Source: Planctomycetota bacterium
GTDB lineage: Bacteria; Planctomycetota; Phycisphaerae; WQYP01
Assembly (NCBI GenBank): GCA_021819825.1
Contig: JAKAEZ010000023.1
Location: 1-38,468 of the forward strand
DNA: 38,468 nt
Direction of reading: 5' to 3'
In this document: in pieces, positions 1 to 9,330 of the stretch
Layout: the number at the start of each line of letters is the position of its first letter
Position numbering within the stretch: position 1 is the stretch's first letter
Translations under genes and position numbers: made by a program
The notes under the pieces: model-generated
Database searches by the model: none
The model's input: the letters and a program-made list of their open reading frames with translations, nothing else
Told to the model about the DNA's origin: nothing

Positions 1-2
1 CG

Positions 3-1667
3 TTCCGTAAAAGCAAAGCCACGAACATGTTTGAACGCCAATGGCTGCAAAAGCTCGGCGGCTGCCCGATCAACAAGAACTTTCAGCAGACTATTACGCA
101 TAACAGCAAGGGCGAAGCGGAATATGTATACACCTTCCCGGCCACCAGCACGGCACCGCTGACGTGGGAGGAGCATTACGTGCTGCGGCGGGGCAATCAT
201 GGCTTTTATGTCTATTTTCTGCTGAAGAATATGACCGGCAAAGCGATGCCGCAGAGTATATATCCGGGCAATGCGCAAAGCATTGCGTTGGAATTTAACT
301 TTTTAGTGGCAGCCACACGCAGTTTATTTAAGACCAAGATGCTTAATGATAATTTACGCGGCCCCATCAGCCTGGGCTTCCCGCGGCAAAATTATCTGCA
401 ATATCACGATATTTATCAGGCCACCTGGCGATTGCCCAATGGTGAAGTGGATGCCAAGCATGAATGGATGAATTATGAACGCATGAGTCATGTCATTGGT
501 TTGGCGGGCCCCCGCTACGGACTTTGGCTGATTTTTCCCAGCCATTCGTTTCTGGATGGAACCGAGCCATTATTACAGATGACCTCATTTGTCGGCCCAC
601 TATTCATTATTGGCATGGATAAAAAATATTACGTGCCCGCGTGCACGTATGTGGGCGCACATTGGCAAAAGCTTTACGGCCCGATGTATTTTTATCTCAA
701 TACCGGTGCCAATACCGATGCCATGTGGATTGCCGCCAAACGCAAAGCCCTGCAAAAGGAGGCACAATGGCCCTTTGCCTGGCTGCATAACAAGGCCTAT
801 CACCAGCGCGGCAGTGTAACCGGAAAAGTTGCCATCGCCCATGGCGGATCACCTCGCAAGGCTTGGGTTATCTTGAGCCTGCCGCCCAAAAAGGTTCCGG
901 CAAATTTGTATGGATCTTGGCTACGCAATGTCAATTCCTACATGTACTGGACCCGTGCAAAAGCGGATGGTTCCTATGCCATAAAAAATGTTGCCCCCGG
1001 CCATTATGATCTGTTTGTTTGGAAAAGCGGCATTCTGGGTGAAGCCCGCAGAAACGGAATTGTGGTAAAAAACGGCAAAACGGATGTCGAGAAACTCCTG
1101 ACACTTACGCCGCTATCCTTTGGTAAAACCCTCTGGCAAATTGGCGTAGCCAACCGGACCGTCACTGAATTCCGCAATGGCGGCAACTTTCATATCTGGG
1201 AAAATTACCTGCGCTACGGCAAAGACTTTCCGCATGGGGTCAATTACACCATCGGCAAAAGCACGCCGGCTCGCGACTGGAACTACCTGCAACCTGCAAT
1301 CGTTCAGGGCCACCGCACACCGACTACCTGGAACATCCACTTTAAGCTCCAGAAAGTTCCCGCCGGTTCGCCGGTGCTGACGATGGTCTGCGGCGGACGT
1401 AATGCGCGATTAACCATATTAGCCAACGGCCAGCGCATCGGGCAAATTCACACGAGCATCGGGCTGCAATATGTGCGAACAGCCCCCTACGGCGAATTAA
1501 TTATCGAGAACTTCCATGTTGCACGGGGCGTATTGCACACGGGATGGAATGATATTGCCCTGACTTTTGCAAATTCCGCCGACAATGCAGGGCGACATAT
1601 TCGGCAAGCGCGACAGAACTGGACCAGCTTTATGGCGTATGACTGCATCCGGTTATCCGTGCGTTGA
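3..1667 (+). CDS. Rhamnogalacturonan lyase-like protein (PL4 type), 5' end cut by window edge
   Basis: The reading frame is open to the left edge; the first ATG is at 27 but coding continues upstream of it, so the N-terminus is probably missing. The 546 visible residues have the layout known for polysaccharide lyase family 4: the end of a beta-sandwich catalytic domain (to about residue 260, rich in Trp, Tyr and His), a carboxypeptidase-like/FnIII-type module (about 265-350, with GSVTGKVAIAHGG and DGSYAIKNVAPGHYDLFVWK), and a C-terminal CBM-like jelly roll (about 370-546, with WQIGVANRTVTEF near its start and NDIALTF near its end). Such enzymes cut rhamnogalacturonan I of pectin by beta-elimination, normally outside the cytoplasm. 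A signal peptide would lie outside the window. Family assignment rests on recalled architecture; fine specificity is unknown. Confidence 0.75.
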   Translation, partial: FRKSKATNMFERQWLQKLGGCPINKNFQQTITHNSKGEAEYVYTFPATSTAPLTWEEHYVLRRGNHGFYVYFLLKNMTGKAMPQSIYPGNAQSIALEFNFLVAATRSLFKTKMLNDNLRGPISLGFPRQNYLQYHDIYQATWRLPNGEVDAKHEWMNYERMSHVIGLAGPRYGLWLIFPSHSFLDGTEPLLQMTSFVGPLFIIGMDKKYYVPACTYVGAHWQKLYGPMYFYLNTGANTDAMWIAAKRKALQKEAQWPFAWLHNKAYHQRGSVTGKVAIAHGGSPRKAWVILSLPPKKVPANLYGSWLRNVNSYMYWTRAKADGSYAIKNVAPGHYDLFVWKSGILGEARRNGIVVKNGKTDVEKLLTLTPLSFGKTLWQIGVANRTVTEFRNGGNFHIWENYLRYGKDFPHGVNYTIGKSTPARDWNYLQPAIVQGHRTPTTWNIHFKLQKVPAGSPVLTMVCGGRNARLTILANGQRIGQIHTSIGLQYVRTAPYGELIIENFHVARGVLHTGWNDIALTFANSADNAGRHIRQARQNWTSFMAYDCIRLSVR

Positions 1668-1844
1668 TCACATTACCCCGATAGGTTTTGCGGCTGTGCA
1701 TTGTTTTAAACCGATGATTGGGCGACGGGGCATAAATATTGATTTTCTTCGCAAGCACTTCGCACGATAAGGCCGATAATATAGTATGGTATATGTACGC
1801 ACAGCTAACGGGAGCTGTGCCGGCGAGCTGGAACTCCGGTGGTT

Positions 1845-4103
1845 ATGCGTAAAGAATCAATTGCTCAACTTATTGCGGTGGCGGTGCTGGTCATCGGATT
1901 ATCACCCACGCCCCATGGCGTGTGGGCACAAAATGCAAAAACAAATTCTCCGTTGACACGCAAAGAAGTGATTGCGGCGATCAATCGCGGAGTCGCCTAT
2001 CTGCTGAAAAAAGAAAAGCCCGGCACATTTTGGGAGACTCTGCCGGCCCACTCCCAAAATTCCGGGGGCCAAACGTCCCTGGCTCTTTACGCTCTGCTGC
2101 AGGTTGGCAACACGCTGGATCGGACAGATTTAACGGTCAATTCCCCTAAAATTAAACCGGCATTGAAATGGCTGGAAGAACTAACCCCCAAAAGCACCTA
2201 TGTGGCATCCCTGCAAATCAGCGCTATTACCGAAAGTCCAACCAATTCGCCGCTCTATTTTAAAGCGTTGCATCGGGCGGATAAATATCTCATAGACTCG
2301 CAGCATTCGGATGGGGCCTATCATTATGTCTGGGATGGCGTTAAGAAACATGAAGTGCTGCCGGGCAACTGGGATAATTCTAACAGTCAATACGGATTGC
2401 TGGGCGTATGGGCGGCTAAGCTTATGGGCTTTTCGCCTTCAGAAAAGTACTGGATACGTTGTGAAAAGCACTGGCGCAAGTGGCAAAATACCGATGGCGG
2501 ATGGAGCTACCAGGGCCATGGCACATCCACCAGGTCCATGACAGCGGCTGGACTTGCCAGCTTGTATGTGGTCGATCAATATCGCCATACCGGTGTGCAC
2601 TTAAATCCTCATGCTGATAAGGGTATTCAAGACGGATTGCATTGGCTGGCGGCGAATATTCAAACCCAGTCTAACTTGTATTATCTCTACGGATTGGAGC
2701 GCGTGGGTCTGGCCAGCGGCCTTAGGCATATCGGAAAATGGAATTGGTACACAATGGGGGCGCGTACCATCTTAAAAAATCAAGACCCCACAACTGGGGC
2801 ATGGAGCAATTATGTGCTGGGCGCACCGAGCAATGTGGTTCCAACGGCTTACGCCCTGCTATTTCTTACTCGCGGACTCAACCCCATTATTTTCAACAAA
2901 CTCCAGTATAACGGCCCCTGGAATGCCCGCCCCCGCGACGACTATAACGTTACGCAGTGGCTTAGCACCACCTTTGAGCAACAGATTAACTGGCAAAGTG
3001 TCAATATTAACTCTGATCCACGCACTTGGCTCGATGCGCCGGTTTTGCTGATTACCGGCCACGGCAATCCCCATTTCACTGCGGAAGACATTGCAAAATT
3101 AAAATGGTATATGAACCATGGCGGATTCATTTTCTCCAATGCGGACGGCAACAGCAAATCGTTTACCCGCGCCATTCAAAGAACTGCTTTCGCCGCTACG
3201 GACGATACGCTGAGAATGCGGAAGCTTTCTGCCGATAACTGGATTTATCACGTCCAGTACCAACTGCCTTCCAGCATGGATTTGATGGGGCTTTCCAACG
3301 GCATCCGTGTCAGTTGGGTGCACAGCCCCCTGGATGTCGGATCGCGATGGGAAAGCCTGAACACAGATTTTCACAAAAATGCCTTCCGTCTGGCGGCCAA
3401 CATCTATTTCTACGCCACCAGCAAACATCGACTGGTGCGACATTTGAATCCCAAAGTTCCTAAACTGAAAATCAGCGCCAAGCTTGGCATCTTAGATCTC
3501 TCCTTTATCCGGCACAAAGGACAATGGAATCCGGAACCGGAAGCCTTCAAGGCCTTTTCAGATTATGCGGCGGCCCACAAAATCAAGCTGTCTATTGGCA
3601 CTGCTACACTTAAAAATATGGGGGAGAAAAAGCCGCTGATCGCCTATATGGCCGCGCTGCAACCCTTTGACCCGTCGTGGAGAACCGAGCATGACATTAG
3701 GGATTTCCTGGACGCGGGCGGAACACTGATTATTGAAACGCCCAATGCGGATAAAACAGTCACCCATTCCGTCCGATCCATGATTGCCCAGTTATATCCG
3801 CTGGCCACAATGGGCCAAATTCCTCAATCCAGCCGGATTTTTAATGGGGCCATACCCAACTCTGTGCCGCTGCCTAAAGTAAAATACCGTGCTTTTTTCC
3901 TGCGGCACCATGGCTTTCTGGATAAACCCCTGCTTTACGGACTGCATCGGCATGGCCGATGGATGATTATTTACAGCCCATACAATATCGCCACGGGTCT
4001 GACCGGTTCCCATGCCTGGGGTGTTATGGGTTACAGCCCGGCATCCGCCCGGCCGCTGATGCTCAATATGTTGCTCTATGCCGCACAAAAACATAACCCA
4101 TAG
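1845..4103 (+). CDS. Exported prenyltransferase-like / DUF4159 protein
   Basis: This 752-residue protein starts with a signal peptide (MRKES, a hydrophobic stretch, cleavage near VWAQ). A GTG at 1839 is an alternative start; neither has a clear Shine-Dalgarno. Residues about 40-340 resemble the alpha/alpha-toroid of terpene cyclase/prenyltransferase-like proteins, with repeated motifs such as SGGQTSLALYALLQVG, DGGWSYQGHGTSTRSMTAAG and PTAYALLFLTRG. The C-terminal half is DUF4159-like: LLITGHGNPHFTAEDIAKLK, then YMNHGGFIFSNADG, and a second related segment with FLDAGGTLIIETPNAD. Proteins of this build are common in planctomycetes, often near MoxR/DUF58 gene sets, which are absent here. The function is unknown; a periplasmic or envelope role is inferred. 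The next gene follows within 35 bp and may be cotranscribed. Confidence 0.8.
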   Translation: MRKESIAQLIAVAVLVIGLSPTPHGVWAQNAKTNSPLTRKEVIAAINRGVAYLLKKEKPGTFWETLPAHSQNSGGQTSLALYALLQVGNTLDRTDLTVNSPKIKPALKWLEELTPKSTYVASLQISAITESPTNSPLYFKALHRADKYLIDSQHSDGAYHYVWDGVKKHEVLPGNWDNSNSQYGLLGVWAAKLMGFSPSEKYWIRCEKHWRKWQNTDGGWSYQGHGTSTRSMTAAGLASLYVVDQYRHTGVHLNPHADKGIQDGLHWLAANIQTQSNLYYLYGLERVGLASGLRHIGKWNWYTMGARTILKNQDPTTGAWSNYVLGAPSNVVPTAYALLFLTRGLNPIIFNKLQYNGPWNARPRDDYNVTQWLSTTFEQQINWQSVNINSDPRTWLDAPVLLITGHGNPHFTAEDIAKLKWYMNHGGFIFSNADGNSKSFTRAIQRTAFAATDDTLRMRKLSADNWIYHVQYQLPSSMDLMGLSNGIRVSWVHSPLDVGSRWESLNTDFHKNAFRLAANIYFYATSKHRLVRHLNPKVPKLKISAKLGILDLSFIRHKGQWNPEPEAFKAFSDYAAAHKIKLSIGTATLKNMGEKKPLIAYMAALQPFDPSWRTEHDIRDFLDAGGTLIIETPNADKTVTHSVRSMIAQLYPLATMGQIPQSSRIFNGAIPNSVPLPKVKYRAFFLRHHGFLDKPLLYGLHRHGRWMIIYSPYNIATGLTGSHAWGVMGYSPASARPLMLNMLLYAAQKHNP

Positions 4104-4138
4104 CGTGCCAACCCCGCTTCGCGTTACACTTGTTATGT

Positions 4139-5035
4139 ATGGATTCGCCCAAACAACATCTTGATCTACTCCTGACTCCCGGCAATCGTCGGGCCTTTTC
4201 ATTGCATGGTCGGCACTGGCAGACTAATCGGTATGTCTATCCGGTGGTTTCCCGCCGCAGCGGCGGCATCAGCATTGGGGTGAATCTGAATCCCGACAAA
4301 GTCTGTAATTTTGATTGTGTATATTGTTGCGTGGATCGCAATATCGCCGGTGGACCGCCGGAAGTTGATTTACCGATATTGCAATCCGAGCTTGTCGCCA
4401 TGCTGAAAATGGTTCAACTCGGAGACATTTATGATTTTGATCCATTTTCCGGTGTTGCGCCGGCGTTGCGGCGAATTAATGATATTGCCTTTTCCGGTGA
4501 TGGCGAACCGACCACCTGCCCACAATTCTTTCCAGTTTGCCAATTAGCGGCGGAAATTCTCCAGACGTTCCAACTGCCGGAAGTAAAACTTGTGGTCATT
4601 ACCAACGCCACCATGCTGCACCGCCCCACCATTAAAAAGGCCTTGTCATTTCTGGATCACCACAACGGCGAAATCTGGTTAAAACTCGATGCGGGAACGG
4701 AATCGTATTACCGGCAAGTGGACCGTTCCACAATTCCCTTCCAACGCATCTTGGACAACATCACCGCCTGCGCAATTCAACGCCCGGTGGTTATTCAGAC
4801 GCTTTTAATGGCCCTGCATGGCGCAGGCCCCACGCCAGCGGAAATAGCGGCTTATATTCAGCGTATTATGGAAATTTGTGCGGCCGGCGGTCAGATTAAA
4901 TTAATCCAGATTTACTCGATCGCCCGCCGGACCACCGAAGCTTATGCGACAGCCTTACCGCCGGAAGCTTTAACTCAGTTCGGAGAACAAATTGCCACAG
5001 CGCTTCCCAACATAGCCGTAAGCGTATTTCCATAA
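4139..5035 (+). CDS. Radical SAM protein
   Basis: A 298-residue protein with the radical SAM signature CxxxCxxC in VCNFDCVYCCVD (about residues 57-68), which binds a [4Fe-4S] cluster and S-adenosylmethionine. The glycine-containing SAM-binding stretch FSGDGEPTTCP follows, and then VVITNATML. The overall build recalls the COG0731-like radical SAM proteins of uncertain substrate. The ATG at 4139 is preferred; a TTG nine bases upstream keeps the frame but gives an odd extension. The gene lies close behind the DUF4159 gene and converges with the NYN nuclease gene 26 bp downstream. The substrate cannot be inferred. Confidence 0.8.
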   Translation: MDSPKQHLDLLLTPGNRRAFSLHGRHWQTNRYVYPVVSRRSGGISIGVNLNPDKVCNFDCVYCCVDRNIAGGPPEVDLPILQSELVAMLKMVQLGDIYDFDPFSGVAPALRRINDIAFSGDGEPTTCPQFFPVCQLAAEILQTFQLPEVKLVVITNATMLHRPTIKKALSFLDHHNGEIWLKLDAGTESYYRQVDRSTIPFQRILDNITACAIQRPVVIQTLLMALHGAGPTPAEIAAYIQRIMEICAAGGQIKLIQIYSIARRTTEAYATALPPEALTQFGEQIATALPNIAVSVFP

Positions 5036-5061
5036 GGGAAGGTTCCCGCGCGGAACATCCA

Positions 5062-5685
5062 TTATTTAAAAGATCGCGATTTTGCACGATTCTGCGGCGG
5101 CATGCGCTGCCGCAATATTTCTTCCATATCGATAGCGCTAATATCTATTCCATCCGGATTATCTGGTGTTGCCGAAGCCTTGGTTTGGAGAGCATGGGAT
5201 TCAGCTTTCCGGGCAATGGTTGCAAAGCCGAACTCATGCAGCCAAAAATCGGTATCCGAACTTCGGCCGATTGTTTTCCGTTGCGGCTCGGCCGTCTTCC
5301 ACCGCAGGCGCATGGCGGCTTTTCGCCGCAGTATTCCGGCGAGATATTTTTCACAGGCCATGGTCCGCGCCCCACCGCGCTGGGCACCGGCTTTCACGGC
5401 CCGATCATTGCTTACGACGGTTATATGCCGGGCACCGGTACTCTGATCCACCATGGAAATAATAACTGAATCCGCGGAAACACCGCGGCCTGAATATTTC
5501 AACGTTACGTCGGGAAATTCCGCATTTGTCGGCTCATCGGGTTTGGGTGAACCATCCATGACCAGTACAATCTTTTTATCCAGCCGTTCCACAAGGCGGC
5601 ACAATTCCCGCAATGAAAAGCCATGCCATGGCCCCGACATGGAGCTTCCGGCGTGCAGGCAGTTGTAGGCATCAATGATGATCAT
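5062..5685 (-). CDS. YacP-type NYN (PIN-like) RNase domain protein
   Basis: The protein begins MIIIDAYNCLH, with the first acidic residue of the PIN/NYN fold, and continues with VLVMDG, SADSVI and VVSNDRAVK, which supply the remaining metal-binding acidic residues of the YacP-like NYN family. Those proteins are known or predicted RNA-processing nucleases. The start at 5685 is chosen because AAGGA lies about nine bases upstream and the conserved MIIIDAYN begins there; a longer frame to 5730 adds 15 non-conserved residues. The C-terminal part (about 120-207) is basic and of low conservation, and may bind RNA. The gene is convergent with the radical SAM gene. Confidence 0.8.
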   Translation of the reverse strand: MIIIDAYNCLHAGSSMSGPWHGFSLRELCRLVERLDKKIVLVMDGSPKPDEPTNAEFPDVTLKYSGRGVSADSVIISMVDQSTGARHITVVSNDRAVKAGAQRGGARTMACEKYLAGILRRKAAMRLRWKTAEPQRKTIGRSSDTDFWLHEFGFATIARKAESHALQTKASATPDNPDGIDISAIDMEEILRQRMPPQNRAKSRSFK

Positions 5686-5804
5686 CCGAACAATCCTTAA
5701 TTCGTTGCAGTATAACTCATAACAGGCCAATTTTTATCAATTAGAGAGAAATATCTTCCGTGCGGTTGAAAACCTGCGACTTCCAAGGATAATGGCACAT
5801 CCTC

Positions 5805-5889
5805 GCCCGGGTGGCGGAATGGCAGACGCTCAGGACTTAAAATCCTGTGACCGTTTTCGGTCGTGCGGGTTCGAGTCCCGCCCCGGGCA
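5805..5889 (+). tRNA. tRNA-Leu (anticodon UAA)
   Basis: A complete class II tRNA of 85 nt. The acceptor arms GCCCGGG and CCCGGGC pair fully, with A as discriminator. The anticodon stem CAGGA/TCCTG holds the loop CTTAAAA with anticodon TAA at 5838-5840. A long variable arm and the T arm GCGGG-TTCGAGT-CCCGC follow. CCA is not encoded. It is one of three leucine tRNA genes in the window, all on the plus strand. Confidence 0.97.
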
Positions 5890-6138
5890 ATCAGTAAGTT
5901 TTAGCATTTACCCAACCACGCGGCCAAAATTTGCGCAGCGCTGCCCCCAAACGTCGCAGAGGTGTCGCGTTGAGTTTGTTGCGGAAACACCGTTTAATGA
6001 CATGGCGCACTATTCTCGTCGCAATTGGCATCATGCGCGGAGCACCAGTGCGCAGAATTTTTCCACTCCCCCGGACCTATTTCGCGCCAATTATTGACAC
6101 TGCACCATGCGTACGCGCTATTACACGGTATACTAAAG

Positions 6139-6167
6139 TTGACAATTTTCCGATAACCTATTAAACT
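6139..6167 (+). promoter_or_regulatory. Probable sigma-70 promoter of cysD-cysNC
   Basis: TTGACA at 6139-6144 and TAAACT at 6162-6167 are separated by 17 bp. Transcription would start near 6174, about 40 bp before cysD. The same hexamer pair with the same spacing precedes the exported protein gene at 12064. The rest of the spacer from 5890 to 6138 shows no gene or clear repeat. Confidence 0.6.
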
Positions 6168-6212
6168 GATCGGAATAGTAGTAATTGGAATCTGAGATCA
6201 GGACTTTAAACA

Positions 6213-7118
6213 ATGACACTTAAACTTACGCACCTGAAGGAATTGGAAGCGGAAAGCATTTATATTATCCGGGAAGTCGTGGCGGAATTTCAGAATCCGG
6301 TGATGCTTTTTTCCAGCGGCAAGGATTCTTCGGTGATGTTGCACCTGGCGCGCAAAGCGTTTTATCCCGCCCGCGTTCCGTTTGCCTTTATGCACATTGA
6401 CACTACCTGGGACTTTAAGGAAGTCTACGCCTTTCGTGATAAGCTCGTGAAAGAATATGACCTGAAGCTCATTGTCAGCACGAATTTTGAGGCGATCAAG
6501 GCCGGCATAAACCCCTTTGACTCCGGGAGCGTCAAATACACCCACAATATGAATCTGCAGGGATTGCTGATGGGATTAAAAAAATACCAGTTTGACGCCG
6601 CCTTTGGAGGAGCGCGACGGGAAGAGGAAAAATCCCGCGCAAAGGAACGCATTTTTTCCTTCCGTGATAAACATTATCAATGGGATCCCAAAAATCAGCG
6701 GCCGGAAATGTGGAATTTGTATAACGCCCGCATCAACAAAGGCGAAAGCATCCGCGTATTTCCCCTGTCCAACTGGACGGAATTGGATATATGGCAATAC
6801 ATTCATCTGGAAAACATTCCCATCTGTCCGTTGTATTTCGCGGCCCCGCGGCCGGTGGTGCAGCGCGATCCTCAATTAATTTACGTAAATGATCATCGCT
6901 ATCCCTTGAAGGAAGGGGAAACGCCTGTGGTCAAAAACGTACGGTTTCGCACGCTGGGCTGTTATCCGCTGACCGGAGCCATTGAATCGCAGGCGGATAC
7001 CTTGCCCAAAATCATTGAAGAAATGCTGCTGTTCAGACAGTCGGAACGTTCCGGTCGGGCGATTGATCATGACGAGCAAGGTTCCATGGAACAGAAAAAA
7101 CGCGAAGGTTATTTTTAA
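6213..7118 (+). CDS. cysD: Sulfate adenylyltransferase subunit 2 (CysD)
   Basis: CysD is the ATP-pyrophosphatase-type subunit of ATP sulfurylase, which forms adenosine 5'-phosphosulfate (APS) from sulfate and ATP. The 301-residue length matches the family. The PP-loop is visible as [18 protein letters not shown] (about residues 31-48). Other family motifs are [51 protein letters not shown], the region before LRFRTLGC-like [17 protein letters not shown], and the C-terminal [16 protein letters not shown] precedes the ATG. CysNC follows after 135 bp on the same strand, as expected for the CysD/CysN heterodimer. Assignment is secure. Confidence 0.97.
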   Translation: MTLKLTHLKELEAESIYIIREVVAEFQNPVMLFSSGKDSSVMLHLARKAFYPARVPFAFMHIDTTWDFKEVYAFRDKLVKEYDLKLIVSTNFEAIKAGINPFDSGSVKYTHNMNLQGLLMGLKKYQFDAAFGGARREEEKSRAKERIFSFRDKHYQWDPKNQRPEMWNLYNARINKGESIRVFPLSNWTELDIWQYIHLENIPICPLYFAAPRPVVQRDPQLIYVNDHRYPLKEGETPVVKNVRFRTLGCYPLTGAIESQADTLPKIIEEMLLFRQSERSGRAIDHDEQGSMEQKKREGYF

Positions 7119-7253
7119 TCGCTGCGCCCGGCGTTGCCATCGCCGCCGCAACGCTTGCGGTAATGGCCCATGAAAGCATGAAATTTAATACGTTACCATC
7201 ATCCGCCCGCCTAATGGCGGAAGAAAGAAATAAATAGCCAGGAGTTTATTCCC

Positions 7254-9203
7254 ATGACCGCCATCGAATCCGCCTTGCATGAAGACATTAACACCTATCT
7301 GGAGCGCAATCAGGCCAAGGAAATGTTGAGATTCCTGACCTGCGGCAGCGTGGATGACGGCAAAAGTACGCTGATTGGGCGTTTGCTGCATGACACGAAA
7401 ATGATTTATGAAGATCAACTCGCCGCCATACGCCGCGACAGCGTCCGCCACGGCACCACCGGCGGTGACCTTGACTTAGCCCTGTTAACCGACGGGCTGA
7501 AAGCGGAACGTGAACAGGGCATTACCATTGATGTGGCGTACCGGTATTTTTCCACGGATAAACGCAAATTTATCATCGCCGACACTCCCGGCCATGAGCA
7601 ATACACGCGCAATATGGCCACTGGCGCATCAACCTGTCAGTTGGCCATTATTCTGGTCGATGCGCGGCACGGAGTTGTGGCGCAAACCAAGCGCCACAGC
7701 TTTATATGCTCCCTGCTGGGAATTCAGCACGTTGTTGTAACCATCAACAAAATGGATCTTGTGGACTGGTCGCAGGAGCGGTTTAACCAGATCAAGGCCC
7801 AGTACAGCGAATTTGCCGCGAAGCTGGACATTAAAGATGTACACTTTATCCCCATCAGCGCTTTAAAAGGGGACAACGTGGTGGAAGCGAGCGCGAATAT
7901 GCCCTGGCATAAAAGCGGCCCCCTGCTGAATCACCTGGAGACGGTCCATATTGCCTCGGATCGCAACCTGCAGGATTTCCGATTCCCGGTTCAGATGGTG
8001 CTGCGGCCCAACCTGGATTTTCGGGGCTTCGCCGGCACAATTGCCTCGGGCCGGGTGCGGCAGGGTGATGAGGTCATGGTATTGCCATCAGGGCGTAAAA
8101 GCACGATCCGATCCATTGTCACCCTGGACGGCAATCTGGCCGAAGCGCACTGCCCCATGGCCGTTACGCTGACGCTGGAAGATGAAGTCGATATCAGTCG
8201 GGGCGATATGCTGGTGCATTCGCGAACGCCGCCGCAGTTCGGACAGGATTTTCCGGCGCGGATCGTGTGGCTAAGTGAAAAGCCTCTGGATTTAACCGCC
8301 GGCTATTTAATTAAGCAGACCACGCGCACCACGCCGGGTGAAATTACGCTGCTTAACGGAATTGATATTAATACCTTGGATGACAAACCTCTGGATACGC
8401 TGCATCTTAATGAAGTTGGGCGATGCAGCATTTCCGTAACCCAGCCGCTGGCTTTTGATGCCTACCGCCGCAACCGGGCGACAGGATCCTTTATTGTTAT
8501 TGACCGTCAGAGCTTTAACACCGTTGGCGCAGGCATGATTCTGGAGCATGAACAGCCGAAGTCCGCAGTTGATCCTTGGGGTACCACCGCGGTGCCACGC
8601 AACCGCCCGCAAAGCCGTATTTCACCTGTGCAGCGCCAGCAGCGGCTAAGCCAAAAACCGGCCACCCTTTTACTGACCGGATTAACCGGTTCAGGTAAGG
8701 CCACGATTGCCTATGCGTTGGAGGAGAAACTTTTTGAGCAGGGAAAAATCGCAACGGTCTTGCATGGGCAGGACCTGCGGCGCGGTATGACCAATGATCT
8801 TGGATTTTCCGCGGACGATCGCTCGGAAAACCTCCGCCGCGCGGCAGAAGTAGCTCGCATATTTAATGACAACGGGCTGATCTGCATTTGCGCCATGCTG
8901 GCCCCCCACGCCGCGGTGCGTGAAAAAGTCCGGAAACTCATTGGGGAAGCCCGATTTCTGGAAGTCCATTTATCCGCGCCGCTGGAAATCTGCAAACAGC
9001 GGGATCAAAGCGGCATGTACAAACTTGCCGAAGCCGGGCAGATTAAATCATTCCCCGGCGTAAGCGCCGCGTATGAAACACCGACCGCACCAGATCTTAT
9101 CGTGCCCACCCACCAGTGGACCATTGACCAAAGCGTGGATTCAATTTTGAACCTGATGAAAAACAAAGGCCTGCTCACCGGCGACAGCGAGTGGGAAATA
9201 TAA
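7254..9203 (+). CDS. cysNC: Fused sulfate adenylyltransferase subunit 1 / APS kinase (CysNC)
   Basis: The 649-residue fusion has an N-terminal CysN GTPase (about 1-440) and a C-terminal CysC domain (about 470-649). CysN motifs are clear: [16 protein letters not shown] (G1), [12 protein letters not shown] (G3) and NKMDLVDW (G4), followed by EF-Tu-like barrels. It drives APS synthesis with GTP hydrolysis; CysC would phosphorylate APS to PAPS. In CysC the P-loop reads GLTGSGKAT, with Ala483 where Ser or Thr is expected, and the usual LDG motif reads LHGQD (His504). [21 protein letters not shown] and [13 protein letters not shown] are retained. The kinase half may therefore be weak or altered (inference). 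AGGAG lies upstream of the start. Confidence 0.95.
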   Translation: MTAIESALHEDINTYLERNQAKEMLRFLTCGSVDDGKSTLIGRLLHDTKMIYEDQLAAIRRDSVRHGTTGGDLDLALLTDGLKAEREQGITIDVAYRYFSTDKRKFIIADTPGHEQYTRNMATGASTCQLAIILVDARHGVVAQTKRHSFICSLLGIQHVVVTINKMDLVDWSQERFNQIKAQYSEFAAKLDIKDVHFIPISALKGDNVVEASANMPWHKSGPLLNHLETVHIASDRNLQDFRFPVQMVLRPNLDFRGFAGTIASGRVRQGDEVMVLPSGRKSTIRSIVTLDGNLAEAHCPMAVTLTLEDEVDISRGDMLVHSRTPPQFGQDFPARIVWLSEKPLDLTAGYLIKQTTRTTPGEITLLNGIDINTLDDKPLDTLHLNEVGRCSISVTQPLAFDAYRRNRATGSFIVIDRQSFNTVGAGMILEHEQPKSAVDPWGTTAVPRNRPQSRISPVQRQQRLSQKPATLLLTGLTGSGKATIAYALEEKLFEQGKIATVLHGQDLRRGMTNDLGFSADDRSENLRRAAEVARIFNDNGLICICAMLAPHAAVREKVRKLIGEARFLEVHLSAPLEICKQRDQSGMYKLAEAGQIKSFPGVSAAYETPTAPDLIVPTHQWTIDQSVDSILNLMKNKGLLTGDSEWEI

Positions 9204-9269
9204 CGGCTCCAAGACCATGCAATACTTGAAATGCATGCAGTAATGGCGGTGGGCTTAGTAGAAGAGATC

Positions 9270-9299
9270 TTGATCGCCCGGCTTACACCAGCCGATCAA
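9270..9299. repeat. Inverted repeat between convergent genes
   Basis: TTGATCG (9270-9276) and CGATCAA (9293-9299) are perfect arms, with GGCT and AGCC able to pair inside them. The element sits between the convergent cysNC and peptidase-like genes, where a bidirectional terminator would be useful. No T-tract follows on either strand, so intrinsic termination is uncertain. Confidence 0.4.
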
Positions 9300-9330
9300 A
9301 ACCGATCTCCACTGCTGCCCTATACCGCAA

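Noticed and set aside
3792-4202. 136-codon minus-strand frame opposite the DUF4159 and radical SAM genes
   Set aside because: It is antisense to two well-supported genes and has no recognisable domain.
5792-6097. 101-codon plus-strand reading frame
   Set aside because: It begins upstream of and covers tRNA-Leu(UAA); no domain or ribosome site.
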